The translations under genes and the position numbers were made by a program. Under the pieces are notes generated by a model. The model ran no database searches. It was not told the DNA's origin and saw nothing but the letters and a program-made list of their open reading frames with translations. Shown here in pieces: positions 34,540 through 43,912 of a stretch of 64,000 nt of DNA (its first letter is position 1; the number at the start of each line of letters is the position of its first letter). Source of the stretch: Celeribacter persicus. GTDB lineage: Bacteria; Pseudomonadota; Alphaproteobacteria; Rhodobacterales; Rhodobacteraceae. The DNA is taken from contig NZ_QAOH01000002.1 of the NCBI RefSeq assembly GCF_003050785.1, positions 62,001-126,000 on the forward strand. Reading direction: 5' to 3'.

Positions 34540-34649
34540 TCCCGGATGCACAGCGCCCCTTGAAGAACGCGGGTTCTCAGAGCGCGCATCTGCCGCTAAA
34601 CGCTGAAAGAACATATTCAAAGACACGCAGATCGCACGGACACGACCGC

Positions 34650-35870
34650 ATGACCGACACGGCCCTCAGCCCCGACACCCAACGCGCCCGGCGCAATGTG
34701 ATGATCCTCGTCATGGCGCAGGCCTTTCTCGGCGCGCAGATGTCGATGATCTTCACCATCGCGGGACTTGCCGGGCAATCGCTGGCAACCAATCTCTGCT
34801 TTGCCACCCTGCCGATTTCGGCCACCGTTCTGGGCTCGATGCTCGCGGCGACACCCCTGTCGGGCGCGATGCAGCGCTGGGGGCGTCGTGTCGGCTTCTG
34901 GATCGGCACCGGCGCGGGTACGATCGGCGCGGGCATCGGGGCTTATGCTCTGTTGCAACAGAATTTCTGGCTCTTCGTCATCGGCGGGCTGTTCACCGGC
35001 GTTTACCAGTCGTCACAGGGCTTTTTCCGCTTCGCCGCCACCGACACCGCCGACGACGCGTTCAAACCCAAGGCGATTTCTTATGTTCTGGCGGGCGGGC
35101 TGGCATCGGCCATCATCGGGCCACAGCTTGTGAAAGTCACATCGCAGGCCATGGTCGTGCCCTTTCTTGGCACCTATCTGGCAGTGATCGCGATCAACCT
35201 GATCGGCTCTGTGCTGTTTCTTTTCCTCGACATCCCGAAACCGCCGGTCTCGACCCATCATCATCTGATCGGGCGTTCCCGGATGGAGCTTTTGAAAACC
35301 CCGCGCGTGGCGGTGGCGATCATCGTCGCCATGGTGTCTTACGCGCTGATGAACCTTGTGATGACCTCGACACCGCTCGCGGTTGTCGGGTGCGGTTTCG
35401 AACAGAACACGGCAGCCGATGTTGTCTCCGCCCACGTTCTCGCCATGTTCGTTCCGTCGTTTTTCACCGGATTTCTGATTTCGAAATTCGGGGTCGAACG
35501 GATCATGGCGACAGGGCTTGTGATCCTCGCCTGCGCCGGGATCACCGGCATGATCGGCGTCGATCTTGAGAATTTCTTCGTCGCTCTGATCCTGTTGGGC
35601 ATCGGCTGGAACTTCGGGTTCATCGGGGCGACGGCGATGCTGTCTTCGGCGCATGAACCTTCGGAACGGGGCCGGGTGCAGGGCATGAACGACCTGATCG
35701 TGTTCGGCGGCGTGACGCTCGCCTCCCTTGCCTCCGGCGGGCTGATGAACTGTTCCGGCGGTTCGGCACAGGACGGCTGGCAAGCGGTGAACCTTGCCAT
35801 GGTGCCGTTCCTGACACTGGCGGGCGGGGCGCTGATCTGGCTCTGGATGCAGCCGAAGAGCAACGGCTGA
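34650..35870 (+). CDS. MFS transporter
   Basis: A 406-residue major facilitator with about twelve helices. Motif A-like MQRWGRRVGFWIG follows helix 2, and the VYQSSQGFFRFAATD region and the QGMNDLIVFGGVTLASLASGGL block in the C-terminal half are typical of a group found widely in Rhodobacterales, with no known substrate. ATG 34650 is used; 30 more codons are open with no similarity. It follows cobB by about 110 bases on the same strand and converges with trgB. Confidence 0.83.
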   Translation: MTDTALSPDTQRARRNVMILVMAQAFLGAQMSMIFTIAGLAGQSLATNLCFATLPISATVLGSMLAATPLSGAMQRWGRRVGFWIGTGAGTIGAGIGAYALLQQNFWLFVIGGLFTGVYQSSQGFFRFAATDTADDAFKPKAISYVLAGGLASAIIGPQLVKVTSQAMVVPFLGTYLAVIAINLIGSVLFLFLDIPKPPVSTHHHLIGRSRMELLKTPRVAVAIIVAMVSYALMNLVMTSTPLAVVGCGFEQNTAADVVSAHVLAMFVPSFFTGFLISKFGVERIMATGLVILACAGITGMIGVDLENFFVALILLGIGWNFGFIGATAMLSSAHEPSERGRVQGMNDLIVFGGVTLASLASGGLMNCSGGSAQDGWQAVNLAMVPFLTLAGGALIWLWMQPKSNG

Positions 35871-35895
35871 GCGCTAAAGCCTTTGGCGAAAGGCT

Positions 35896-36768
35896 TTAAA
35901 TCTTCGCCTCCGCCCTCAACCGTTCCCGATGCCGGGCGAGCCAAAGAGCCGACATGTAAAGCGGGCCGACGTCGAGTTGACCCGCGTCGCACATCTCCAT
36001 CAGCCGCTCGAAGGAGATCACATAGGAGGCAATGTCCTCATGTTCGAGATCGAGGCCGCCGCCGGATTTGGCGAGGCTCTCCGGCAGGTCGGCAATACCG
36101 ATGTAAGAGGTCACATATTCGGTGACCGCCCCCGACGACGGATAATATTCTGCCACCTTGTGCAGCGCGCCGATGACGACTCCCGCCTCTTCCTCGGCCT
36201 CGCGCCGGGCGGTGATCTCGGGTCCTTCGCCGGTGTCGATCCGCCCCGCGATGGGTTCCAGCATCCAAGGGCGGAGATCGCCGCGCGCATAGGGACCGAA
36301 ACGGAACTGTTCGATCACCAGCACATGATCGCGCACCGGGTCATAGGGCAGAACCGTCGCCGCATCCGCCATGAGAAAGCCCGCGCGGGTCATCACATCC
36401 GAACTGCCGCCCTCGAACAGGCGATGGGTCAGCACGCTGTCGTCCACCGCAAAGAAATGAGTATAGGGAATGGCGCGCGACATCAGCGTCACATCCTCCC
36501 GTGACAGATCGGCCCGGCCCTCGGCCCGCGGACGTTCGCCCGCTTCTGCCGTCAGGCGCGCCCAGGCCCGGATGAAGATCGCGGACCTCAGCGATCGCAA
36601 CTCCTCCACCTCGCGTTCGCCCTCGTAGAGCACGACCTCCTCGGCCGCCGCCGCAACCAGCGCCGGAGACAGGAAAGGCTCATCCCCGTCGAGTACGGCC
36701 CGCAGAAAGCTCACCTGATCCGCGCTGTAGCGCGCTTTCAGCGGGGCGAAAAGATCGCTCACGACCAT
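35896..36768 (-). CDS. trgB: TrgB, NUDIX-domain tellurite resistance protein
   Basis: A 290-residue protein with a C-terminal NUDIX hydrolase domain: the box reads AGRIDTGEGPEITARREA followed by EEEAGV, near residue 190, as in ADP-ribose pyrophosphatases. The N-terminal 90 residues (DLFAPLKARY, VVLYEGEREVEELRSL) are a TrgB-specific part. In Rhodobacter sphaeroides trgA and trgB together give tellurite resistance. The start overlaps trgA by ten bases, confirming the pair. The natural substrate of the NUDIX domain is unknown. Confidence 0.88.
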   Translation of the reverse strand: MVVSDLFAPLKARYSADQVSFLRAVLDGDEPFLSPALVAAAAEEVVLYEGEREVEELRSLRSAIFIRAWARLTAEAGERPRAEGRADLSREDVTLMSRAIPYTHFFAVDDSVLTHRLFEGGSSDVMTRAGFLMADAATVLPYDPVRDHVLVIEQFRFGPYARGDLRPWMLEPIAGRIDTGEGPEITARREAEEEAGVVIGALHKVAEYYPSSGAVTEYVTSYIGIADLPESLAKSGGGLDLEHEDIASYVISFERLMEMCDAGQLDVGPLYMSALWLARHRERLRAEAKI

Positions 36769-37199
36769 GTCCGCGCCGCCTTCTCAGTCAGCCAACCGCC
36801 AAAGAAACCGCCCGCAATCAGCACGATCAGCACATCCCATTTCAGTATCAGCAGGCCGTTGTCGCGCATCAGATCGACCATCGCCATCAATGCCTCCGTC
36901 GGCCCGCCGTAGCGCTTGTCGAGCGCGCGGTGAATCATGGTCTCGAAAGAAAAATAAAAGATCGCCCAGAAGGTCAGGATCACCGAAGCGGAGACGCCGT
37001 AACTCAGCGCCGCCGCCATGGTGTCGCCCGCACGCTTGCCGAGGAAAATCCAGCCGGTCAGAAGGCCGATGACCCCGGTGATATAGGAAAACAGCCCGAA
37101 CTGCGTGCCCTCCGGCAGGTAGGGCTTGACCAGTTCGGCGGAAAACCACGCCAAAAGGGCAAACCAGAGGGCTGCGACAAGTTTGGCGGCTGTGGGCAT
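36759..37199 (-). CDS. trgA: TrgA-family membrane protein
   Basis: A 146-residue inner-membrane protein with about four helices (KLVAALWFALLAWFS; LFSYITGVIGLLTGWIFLG; VSASVILTFWAIFYFSF; ILKWDVLIVLIAGGFFGG) that matches TrgA, partner of TrgB in tellurite resistance in Rhodobacter. It begins three bases after cfa and overlaps trgB by ten, so cfa-trgA-trgB are almost surely one transcript. Confidence 0.88.
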   Translation of the reverse strand: MPTAAKLVAALWFALLAWFSAELVKPYLPEGTQFGLFSYITGVIGLLTGWIFLGKRAGDTMAAALSYGVSASVILTFWAIFYFSFETMIHRALDKRYGGPTEALMAMVDLMRDNGLLILKWDVLIVLIAGGFFGGWLTEKAARTWS

Positions 37200-37202
37200 T
37201 TG

Positions 37203-38447
37203 TTACCTGCTCGGGCGTGTCATTGTGATCTGCGTTACGTCGCAGTTTCCACCCTGAAAGGCGCCCGCGCAAGAGGTCAGGTAAAAATTCCACATCCTGC
37301 GGAAACGCTCATCGAAACCCAGGGCTTCGATCCGATGCCATTGTGCGTTGAACGTCTCATGCCAGCGCCGCAAGGTCTGGCTGTAGCTTTCGCCGAATTC
37401 CTTTGAGCGCCGGAAGCTCAGCCCCGCCTTGTCGATCTGATCGCACAGCGCCGAGGGGCTGGGCAACATGCCGCCTGGAAAAATGTATTTCTGGATGAAA
37501 TCCACGGATTTGCGATAGGTCTCGAAGCGCTTGTCCTGAAGTGTGATGATCTGGAGCGTGGCATTTGCCCCGGGTTTCAGGCATTCGCGCAGCTTGTCGA
37601 AATAGACCGGCCAGTATTTCTCCCCCACCGCCTCGAACATCTCGATGGAGGCGATGCCGTCATACTGGCCGCGCTCATCGCGATAGTCCTGCAATTTGAG
37701 TTGGACACGATCCGACAGGCCCGCTGTCCTGATCCGCTCTGCGGCGAATTTGAACTGCTCTTCGGAAATCGTGAGCCCGGTGACCCTGAGCCCGCGCTCG
37801 CCTGCGGCATATTCCGCGAAGCCCCCCCAGCCGCAGCCAATCTCCAACACATGATCGCCCTCTTTCACCCCCATTTCATCAATCAGGGAGGCGTATTTCG
37901 CCCGTTGCGCCTCTTCGAGGCTTTCCTGACCGCTGGTAAACAGGGCCGACGAATAGGTCATCGTGTCATCGAGCCAGAGCCGGTAGAATTCATTGCCCAG
38001 ATCGTAGTGATAGGAGATGTTCTTTTTTGCCTGTCGGCGCGTGTTGGCGTTCATCCAGTGCCGGAGCCGCTCGAAGGCACGCAAAAGCCCCATGCCGGGA
38101 AAGCCGTCGTAAAGATCGTCATTACCCGCGTGCAACAGATCCATGAAAGCCTGCAAGTCCGGCGTCGACCAGCCGCCGTCGAGATAATCCTCGCAAAACC
38201 CCAGATCGCCCTCACGGATCAGCCGTGCGAAAACATCGTCCGTATGAATGCGCAGTTCCGCCACCGGCCCCGGTGCGCGCCCCTCGGCGCGAAATACCCG
38301 TCCGTCGGGGAGAACGAAATCCAGCCGCCCTGCGGCCATATCCCGTGCCATGGCGAAAACCTGCGGGAAATAGCGGGGCAGATCGTTCTGCCCCTCGGTG
38401 CTTGTGAAGAGGACCGGTGCTCCGGCCTGTTGCATATCCGTGGGCAT
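37203..38447 (-). CDS. cfa: Cyclopropane-fatty-acyl-phospholipid synthase family protein
   Basis: A 414-residue CFA synthase-type methyltransferase that modifies unsaturated acyl chains of membrane phospholipids with SAM. NISYHYDLGNEFYRLWLDDTMTYSSALF-type blocks, the SAM motif VLEIGCGWGGFAEYAA and the bicarbonate-site region SIEMFEAVGEKYWP and IQKYIFPGG are visible. AGGAGG precedes ATG 38447. In R. sphaeroides a cfa homologue belongs to the singlet-oxygen (RpoE) response; here it lies between phr and trgA. Furan-fatty-acid chemistry is an alternative for this clade. Confidence 0.9.
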   Translation of the reverse strand: MPTDMQQAGAPVLFTSTEGQNDLPRYFPQVFAMARDMAAGRLDFVLPDGRVFRAEGRAPGPVAELRIHTDDVFARLIREGDLGFCEDYLDGGWSTPDLQAFMDLLHAGNDDLYDGFPGMGLLRAFERLRHWMNANTRRQAKKNISYHYDLGNEFYRLWLDDTMTYSSALFTSGQESLEEAQRAKYASLIDEMGVKEGDHVLEIGCGWGGFAEYAAGERGLRVTGLTISEEQFKFAAERIRTAGLSDRVQLKLQDYRDERGQYDGIASIEMFEAVGEKYWPVYFDKLRECLKPGANATLQIITLQDKRFETYRKSVDFIQKYIFPGGMLPSPSALCDQIDKAGLSFRRSKEFGESYSQTLRRWHETFNAQWHRIEALGFDERFRRMWNFYLTSCAGAFQGGNCDVTQITMTRPSR

Positions 38448-38504
38448 ATGCGCCTCCTGACCTTGTGCCGTACAAGGCTCAGATTAACGCAAATATCCGA
38501 TCCG

Positions 38505-39899
38505 TCACCCCTTTAGGGTTTCATAGGCACCAAGCGCCCGCTCCCGCCCCGCCCTGAGCGAAATTAAAGGTATTGCTGGCGCATCATTGTGCGAAAGTGC
38601 CCAGGATTTCGGCACGGCGTCAAAATAGGACAGCGATGTCCTCGTCGGGTGCGCCTCCCCTTCGGCGATCCAGCGCCTCTGGTACGTTCCGTCGGGGTCG
38701 AATTTCTCCGCCTGACCCTCCGGGTTGAAAATCCGGAAATACGGCGCCGCGTCCGGCCCGCATCCCGCCACCCATTGCCAGCCCATCGCGTTCGACGCCG
38801 GGTCCCAGTCGATCAGACACTCCTCGAACCATTTGAGCCCCACACGCCAGTCAGTGAGGAGGTGTTTCGTCAGGTAAGAGGCCGCGATCATCCGGGCGCG
38901 GTTGTGCATGACCCCGGTCACGAACATCTCGCGCATGGCGGCGTCGACAAAGCCCACGCCCGTGCGCCCGCGCCGCCAGCTTTCGGCGTCGTCGTTGTCA
39001 CCCCGCCAGGGGAAGGCCTCCCAGCCGTCACGGTGATTGCGCTCTGGCAGGTCGGGTTCATGATAGAGAAGATGATAGGCAAACTCGCGCCAGACCAGTT
39101 CCTTGAGGAAATGCTCCGCGCCGCCCGCGCCCTCTTCCATGGCGCGCAGCCCTGCATGCCAGATCGTACGCGGGGAGATTTCGCCATAGGTTAGGTTTTC
39201 GGACAGGCCTGAACATACGGGATCGGCGGGAAAATCGCGCCGGGCTTTGTAATCGGCCACATGATGCTGAAGAAACGTCCCGAGCCGCCCCTGCGCCGCC
39301 GCTTCGCCGATATGGCAGTACGGCAGAACCACCGTCGCGCCGCGTTTCATCGCTGTGCCGAGTTGCCAATCGTCCAGCGCCTCGCTCTCTGGGGCATCGG
39401 CCCAGGTCACCTTGGGTGTTTTCACCGGCTGCTCCGCGCCGATCTCCCACACGGCTTTCCAATAGGGCGTGTAGACCTTGTAATAGCCACCGGTCTTCGT
39501 CGTCACGGTCCAGGGCTCGAACAGAAGATGGGAGTTAGACGACTGCGCCTCGACGCCTGCCTCTTTCAGGGCCGCTTTGACCTCCGTGTCTCGGGCAATC
39601 GCCGCCTTGTCGTAAAGCCGGTTCCAATAGACCGCCCCGGCCCCGGTTTCCGCGACCAACTGCGTCAGCACCTCCTGCGCCGGGCCAGAGCGCAACACAA
39701 CCTGCCCGCCCTCAGCCACAATCCGCGCCATCAGATGCTCAAGCCCAAGCCCAAGCCGCCATTTCGGCGCGGCACCGAGCGAATCGACACTATCGTCGCG
39801 AATGAACACCGGCAACACAGCACCACGCGCGGCAGCCGCCACAAGAGCAGGGTTGTCGTCAAAGCGAAAGTCCCGCCGAACCCACCAGATTGAAACCAT
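38505..39899 (-). CDS. phr: Deoxyribodipyrimidine photolyase
   Basis: A 464-residue class I CPD photolyase/cryptochrome family protein. WWVRRDFRFDDNPALVAAA opens the antenna domain; the FAD domain has WREFAYHLLYHEPDLP, TGVGFVDAAMREMFVTGVMHNRARM (in parts) and NAMGWQWVAGCGPDAAPYFRIFNP, which includes the lesion-binding and FAD residues. AAGGAGG precedes ATG 39899. A promoter resembling the RpoE consensus lies 20-50 bases upstream, at the end of the exporter gene. Confidence 0.95.
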   Translation of the reverse strand: MVSIWWVRRDFRFDDNPALVAAAARGAVLPVFIRDDSVDSLGAAPKWRLGLGLEHLMARIVAEGGQVVLRSGPAQEVLTQLVAETGAGAVYWNRLYDKAAIARDTEVKAALKEAGVEAQSSNSHLLFEPWTVTTKTGGYYKVYTPYWKAVWEIGAEQPVKTPKVTWADAPESEALDDWQLGTAMKRGATVVLPYCHIGEAAAQGRLGTFLQHHVADYKARRDFPADPVCSGLSENLTYGEISPRTIWHAGLRAMEEGAGGAEHFLKELVWREFAYHLLYHEPDLPERNHRDGWEAFPWRGDNDDAESWRRGRTGVGFVDAAMREMFVTGVMHNRARMIAASYLTKHLLTDWRVGLKWFEECLIDWDPASNAMGWQWVAGCGPDAAPYFRIFNPEGQAEKFDPDGTYQRRWIAEGEAHPTRTSLSYFDAVPKSWALSHNDAPAIPLISLRAGRERALGAYETLKG

Positions 39900-39919
39900 G
39901 ATGCCTCCTTATTCGAGAC

Positions 39920-39949
39920 AGGATACGACAAAACCGGCAGATCGGATCA
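39920..39949 (-). promoter_or_regulatory. Candidate sigma-E (RpoE/ChrR) promoter of phr-cfa-trgAB
   Basis: On the minus strand TGATCC (39949-39944) and TATCCT (39925-39920) are 18 bases apart. The Rhodobacter sphaeroides RpoE consensus is, as I recall it, TGATCC-N18-TAAGA; the -35 matches fully and the -10 in its first two bases. The phr ATG lies 21 bases after the -10 element. phr and cfa homologues are known RpoE targets, which supports the call. Confidence 0.6.
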
Positions 39950-39953
39950 CCGA

Positions 39954-41783
39954 TCACGCTGCCGCCGCGTCGCGATCCTCTGCCTGGGCCGCCCACATCG
40001 CCGCATATTTTCCCCCCGCTTTCAAAAGCTGATCGTGGGTGCCGCGCTCGACCACGTGACCCGCATCCAGAACGACGATCTCGTCGCTGTCGGCAATCGT
40101 CGAGAGCCGGTGTGCGATGGTGATCACCGTACGCCCCTCCCCCGCGAGTTTGAGCGCACCGAGAATGCCGCGTTCCGTCTGGGTGTCGAGCGCCGAAGTG
40201 GCCTCGTCCAACAGAAGGATCGGTGGGTCTTTCAGAAGCGTGCGTGCAATGCCGACGCGTTGTTTTTCGCCGCCCGACAGTTTCAGGCCGCGCTCGCCGA
40301 CCTGTGTCTCATAGCCCTCCGGCAGGCCCATGATAAAGTCGTGGATCTTGGCCTTTTTCGCCGCTTCCACGATTTCCTCATAGCTGGCCCCGTCGCGCCC
40401 GTAGCCGATGTTGTAGCGGATCGTGTCGTTGAACAGCACCGTGTCCTGTGGGACCACACCGATCGCGGCGTGCAGGCTGTCCTGCGTCACCTCGCGGATG
40501 TCCTGCCCGTCGATCATCAGCCGCCCGCCAGTGACATCGTAAAACCGGAACAACAGCCGCCCGATGGTGGATTTGCCCGAGCCGGAATGACCGACGATGG
40601 CGAGCGTGCGTCCCGCCGGCACCTCAAGATCGACCCCGTGCAGGATCGACCGCGCCGGATCGTAGGCAAATTCCACATGATCGAGCGTCACCGTGCCGCC
40701 CGTGACCCTGAGCGGCTTCGCGTCCGGTGCATCGACGATCTCGGCGGGTTGTTCGAGGAGGAAGAACATATCCTCCATATCGACGATGGACTGGCGGATG
40801 TTACGATACATCGAGCCGAGGAAGTTCAGGGGCATGGTGATCTGGATCATGTAAGCGTTGACCATGACAAAATCGCCCACGGTCAGCGTGCCCTCCTGCA
40901 CCCCCAGCGCTGCCAGAACCATCACCGCGATCAGACCGGAGGTGATCAGGAATGTCTGGCCGAAATTGAGCACCGCCAAAGAGCGCTCTGTTTTGATCGC
41001 CGCCCGTTCGTAACCCGCCATAGCCTGATCGTAACGCCGCGCCTCGCCGCTTTCGGCGTTGAAATATTTGACGGTTTCGAAGTTCAGCAGGCTGTCGACC
41101 GCCTTCTGATTGGCCTCGGTGTCCTGCTTGTTCATCTCGTAACGGATTTTCACCCGCCATTCGGTGACCTGGAGCGTGAAGACGACATAGGCCACCACGG
41201 TCACCGCAACGACCCCCATGTAATCCCAGCCGAACGCGCCCCAGAGGATGATCAGCACCAGACCGAGTTGCAGGATCAGCGGTGCAATGCCGAAGATCAG
41301 CACGTTCATCAGGAAGGCGACGCCTTTCACACCGCGTTCGATGATCCGGCTGAGGCCCCCGGTGCGCCGTGTCAGGTGATAGCGCAGCGAGAGCTTGTGG
41401 ATGTGCTGAAACGTCTGGAGCGCAATGACGCGCAACGCGCCCTGCTCCACCGGCGAGAACACCGCTGCACGGAGTTGCTGGAACCCCACCTCCATCATCC
41501 GTGCCACGCCGTAGGCGACGGTCAGGCCGATCGCCCCCACCGCCACGAACCACGCCGCATCCTGTGCCGTCTCGCCCGAGAGGCTGTCGACGGCGGCCTT
41601 GTAGAACCACGGCGTCGCTACAGCGGTGAGCTTGGCAAGCACCAGAAGCGCGATGGAAATCACCACCTTCACCCGCACGGGCGTGTTGCCTTCGGGCCAG
41701 AGATAGGGCGCGACCTTGCGCAGAACGAGCCAGCCGTTCTCGGGGTTTCGGTCGGTGGTGACGGAAGGACGCATACCTCTCAT
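39954..41783 (-). CDS. Atm1-type ABC exporter (ABCB7 family)
   Basis: A 609-residue half-transporter with an N-terminal six-helix domain (about 40-330) and a C-terminal ATPase. Walker A GHSGSGKSTIGRLL, signature LSGGEKQRVGIARTLL, Walker B ILLLDEATSALD and switch His in IAHRLSTI are intact. The sequence, including YHLTRRTGGLSRIIERG and KYFNAE, matches the Atm1/NaAtm1 group, which exports glutathione conjugates or sulphur compounds and helps against heavy metals. AAAGGTAGCC precedes ATG 41783. It is upstream of phr on the same strand. Confidence 0.93.
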   Translation of the reverse strand: MRGMRPSVTTDRNPENGWLVLRKVAPYLWPEGNTPVRVKVVISIALLVLAKLTAVATPWFYKAAVDSLSGETAQDAAWFVAVGAIGLTVAYGVARMMEVGFQQLRAAVFSPVEQGALRVIALQTFQHIHKLSLRYHLTRRTGGLSRIIERGVKGVAFLMNVLIFGIAPLILQLGLVLIILWGAFGWDYMGVVAVTVVAYVVFTLQVTEWRVKIRYEMNKQDTEANQKAVDSLLNFETVKYFNAESGEARRYDQAMAGYERAAIKTERSLAVLNFGQTFLITSGLIAVMVLAALGVQEGTLTVGDFVMVNAYMIQITMPLNFLGSMYRNIRQSIVDMEDMFFLLEQPAEIVDAPDAKPLRVTGGTVTLDHVEFAYDPARSILHGVDLEVPAGRTLAIVGHSGSGKSTIGRLLFRFYDVTGGRLMIDGQDIREVTQDSLHAAIGVVPQDTVLFNDTIRYNIGYGRDGASYEEIVEAAKKAKIHDFIMGLPEGYETQVGERGLKLSGGEKQRVGIARTLLKDPPILLLDEATSALDTQTERGILGALKLAGEGRTVITIAHRLSTIADSDEIVVLDAGHVVERGTHDQLLKAGGKYAAMWAAQAEDRDAAAA

Positions 41784-41915
41784 GGCTACCTTTCGGGCTA
41801 GATCGGATCAAAGGGGCGCCACAGTCGCGGAAAATGCACGCCGGGGCAAGGGCTCACGCCCGCATACCCCTTTGTCATTTTACGCGCACTCGTTTTCTGG
41901 CAGACTTGCGTCCGT

Positions 41916-43163
41916 TTATTCCTCGGGAAGCTGGAAAATCTGTCCCGGATAGATCAGGTCGGGATTGCGGATCTGATCGCGGTTCGCGTCGAACACCCGC
42001 ACATAGAGGAATCCGTCGCCGTAGCGCTTCGTCGCGATCCCCCAAAGCGTGTTGCCCGGTTGCACCGTGACGGAGGCGATCCGGGAGGCAGGTACCGTAA
42101 CCTCGGCTCCTGCCTCGTCCTCCCCGACACTTGCCTCCGCCTGCGGTGTATCGCCCGCGATCTGCGCCAGAAGCGCGACCTCCTCGCGGTGGAACGGGAT
42201 TTCCGCTCTGCTCACCACCGCGCCCCAGGCGTCCACCTGATCTGCGCGCAGCTTGTAGCGCCCCGCGGCCACACCTTCGAGTTCCGCACGCCATTGTCCG
42301 TCCTCGCCCGCCACCGTGCGCGCGATGAAATCCTGATCGAGGTAAAGCCGCAAAGCCGCCCCCGGCTCAGCCCGGCCCGAGACGAAAACCCGGCCTTCGG
42401 GATCGTAACTCACCGCATCGACATGCAGCGCGCCGGGTGTGGTGCCGTCCTGCTGGAGGACTTTCACACCTTCGTCATTCGCCATGAGCACGGTCGGGGC
42501 AGCCGCCGCAGCGCCCTCCAGAATCTGTCCCGCGATGGCAGTGCCGGTCCCCGCCGCAGCCAAGGGCGCACCGCCGGACATGACGGTTTCTTGCGTGACG
42601 GAGGTCACTTCCTCGGACTCCGGTGCCGGAATGTCCGCGCCATCGGCCAGCGCCACCTCCGCTGTGCCGTCTCCGGCGGCGGTGTCCGTGGCGGGGCTCG
42701 CGGGCGCAATGAGAATGCTTTCCGCACTCGCCAGAGCGCGCTCGCCCGTGCCGCTCACCAGTTGCATTTCACGCGCTTCGCCGGAGGCCTCAAGCGCGAA
42801 AAGGGCCACGAATTCACCCCGGTCATTGATTTCTGCCTTGGCGACCTCTGTCCCGTCGACAAGGATATGCACTTCCGTACCCGGTTCGGCCTGCCCGGCC
42901 ACGGTCGCCAGCCCGTGGGGCGGAATACGTACGAGATCGAAGCTCGGCAGGATCTGCGCCGGGGTCGGCACCGCTTCGGCGCTCTCAGCCGGGGCGCTTT
43001 GCGCATCCCCCCCCGGCGGCACCGCCGCCACCGTCTGAGGCAGCGCCTCCGGAGCGTCGCCTATCCCCGGTCGCCCGAGATAAAGCACCGCCCCGATCGC
43101 CACGACCAGCACCGCAGCTCCGACACCGGCCGCCGGCATCATCCATTTGTTCTGTGTCGCCAT
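41916..43163 (-). CDS. LysM-domain envelope protein with Ig-like segments
   Basis: A 415-residue protein. One membrane anchor (AAGVGAAVLVVAIGAVLYLG, residues 10-29) precedes a Pro/Ala-rich stretch, two Big/Ig-like segments (GLATVAGQAEPGTEVHILVDG; PEGRVFVSGRAEPGAALRLYLD, each near or over one strand pair) and a C-terminal LysM domain (VTVQPGNTLWGIATKRYG ... NPDLIYPGQIFQLP). LysM binds peptidoglycan, so the protein is probably held in the inner membrane and touches the wall. ATG 43163 follows GGGGGA. Function beyond wall binding is not known. Confidence 0.88.
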   Translation of the reverse strand: MATQNKWMMPAAGVGAAVLVVAIGAVLYLGRPGIGDAPEALPQTVAAVPPGGDAQSAPAESAEAVPTPAQILPSFDLVRIPPHGLATVAGQAEPGTEVHILVDGTEVAKAEINDRGEFVALFALEASGEAREMQLVSGTGERALASAESILIAPASPATDTAAGDGTAEVALADGADIPAPESEEVTSVTQETVMSGGAPLAAAGTGTAIAGQILEGAAAAAPTVLMANDEGVKVLQQDGTTPGALHVDAVSYDPEGRVFVSGRAEPGAALRLYLDQDFIARTVAGEDGQWRAELEGVAAGRYKLRADQVDAWGAVVSRAEIPFHREEVALLAQIAGDTPQAEASVGEDEAGAEVTVPASRIASVTVQPGNTLWGIATKRYGDGFLYVRVFDANRDQIRNPDLIYPGQIFQLPEE

Positions 43164-43318
43164 CTTTGGCACATCCCCCTGATGTTCCCGCCCCGTCACA
43201 CGACCGTTACCGTCCCCATGAGATTAAGGCAGCGAGATCAAGGCTTGAGGCAGCCTAGCAAGGGGGCTAACAAGGGTCAAAGACTTCCTTTTTTCAAATC
43301 CGTTGCAAAGGGACCGCC

Positions 43319-43912
43319 ATGTCTTCCCAGCCCGTTTCCGCATCGTTTTCAATCTGTGTCTTCTGCGGCTCGCGTCCGGGCGGCAAACCCGAATACGAAC
43401 AGGCGGCAACCGAGTTGGGCGAGATGATCGCGGCGGAAGGCTGGCGTCTTGTCTATGGTGCGGGCGATGTCGGGTTGATGGGTGCCGTGGCGCGGGCCGC
43501 ACAGGCCAAGGGCGCGGCGACCTTTGGCGTGATCCCCGTCCATCTTCTGCCGAAAGAACTGGGCAAACGCGATCTGACCACCTTCATCGTCACCGAGAAC
43601 ATGCATGAGCGCAAAAAGGTGATGTTCATGAATTGCGACGCCATCGTGGTGCTGCCGGGCGGCGCAGGATCTCTGGATGAGTTCTTCGAAGTGCTGACCT
43701 GGAAACAGATCGGGCTTCATGACAAGCCGATTTTCCTGCTCTCCACCGACGGCTACTGGAAACCTCTGGAAACGCTGATCGAGCATGTGGTCAACGAAGG
43801 CTTCGCCCCTTTGTCCACCGCACAGTTTTACGAGACCGTTCACACGGTCGAAGAGCTGGCCGAGGCGCTGAAAACCGCACAGGCCAATGCAGGGGCCAAT
43901 GCAAGTCATTGA
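43319..43912 (+). CDS. LOG-family nucleotide phosphoribohydrolase
   Basis: A 197-residue Rossmann-fold protein of the TIGR00730/LOG family. CVFCGSRPG opens the fold; the catalytic region reads NMHERKKVMF and VVLPGGAGSLDEFFEVLTW. The usual motif is PGGxGTxxE; here the Thr is Ser and the Glu is Asp-Glu (GSLDE). Members cleave AMP or cytokinin ribotides to base and ribose-5-phosphate. Its end overlaps the Qnr-like pentapeptide gene by 14 bases, so the two may be co-expressed. Confidence 0.9.
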   Translation: MSSQPVSASFSICVFCGSRPGGKPEYEQAATELGEMIAAEGWRLVYGAGDVGLMGAVARAAQAKGAATFGVIPVHLLPKELGKRDLTTFIVTENMHERKKVMFMNCDAIVVLPGGAGSLDEFFEVLTWKQIGLHDKPIFLLSTDGYWKPLETLIEHVVNEGFAPLSTAQFYETVHTVEELAEALKTAQANAGANASH

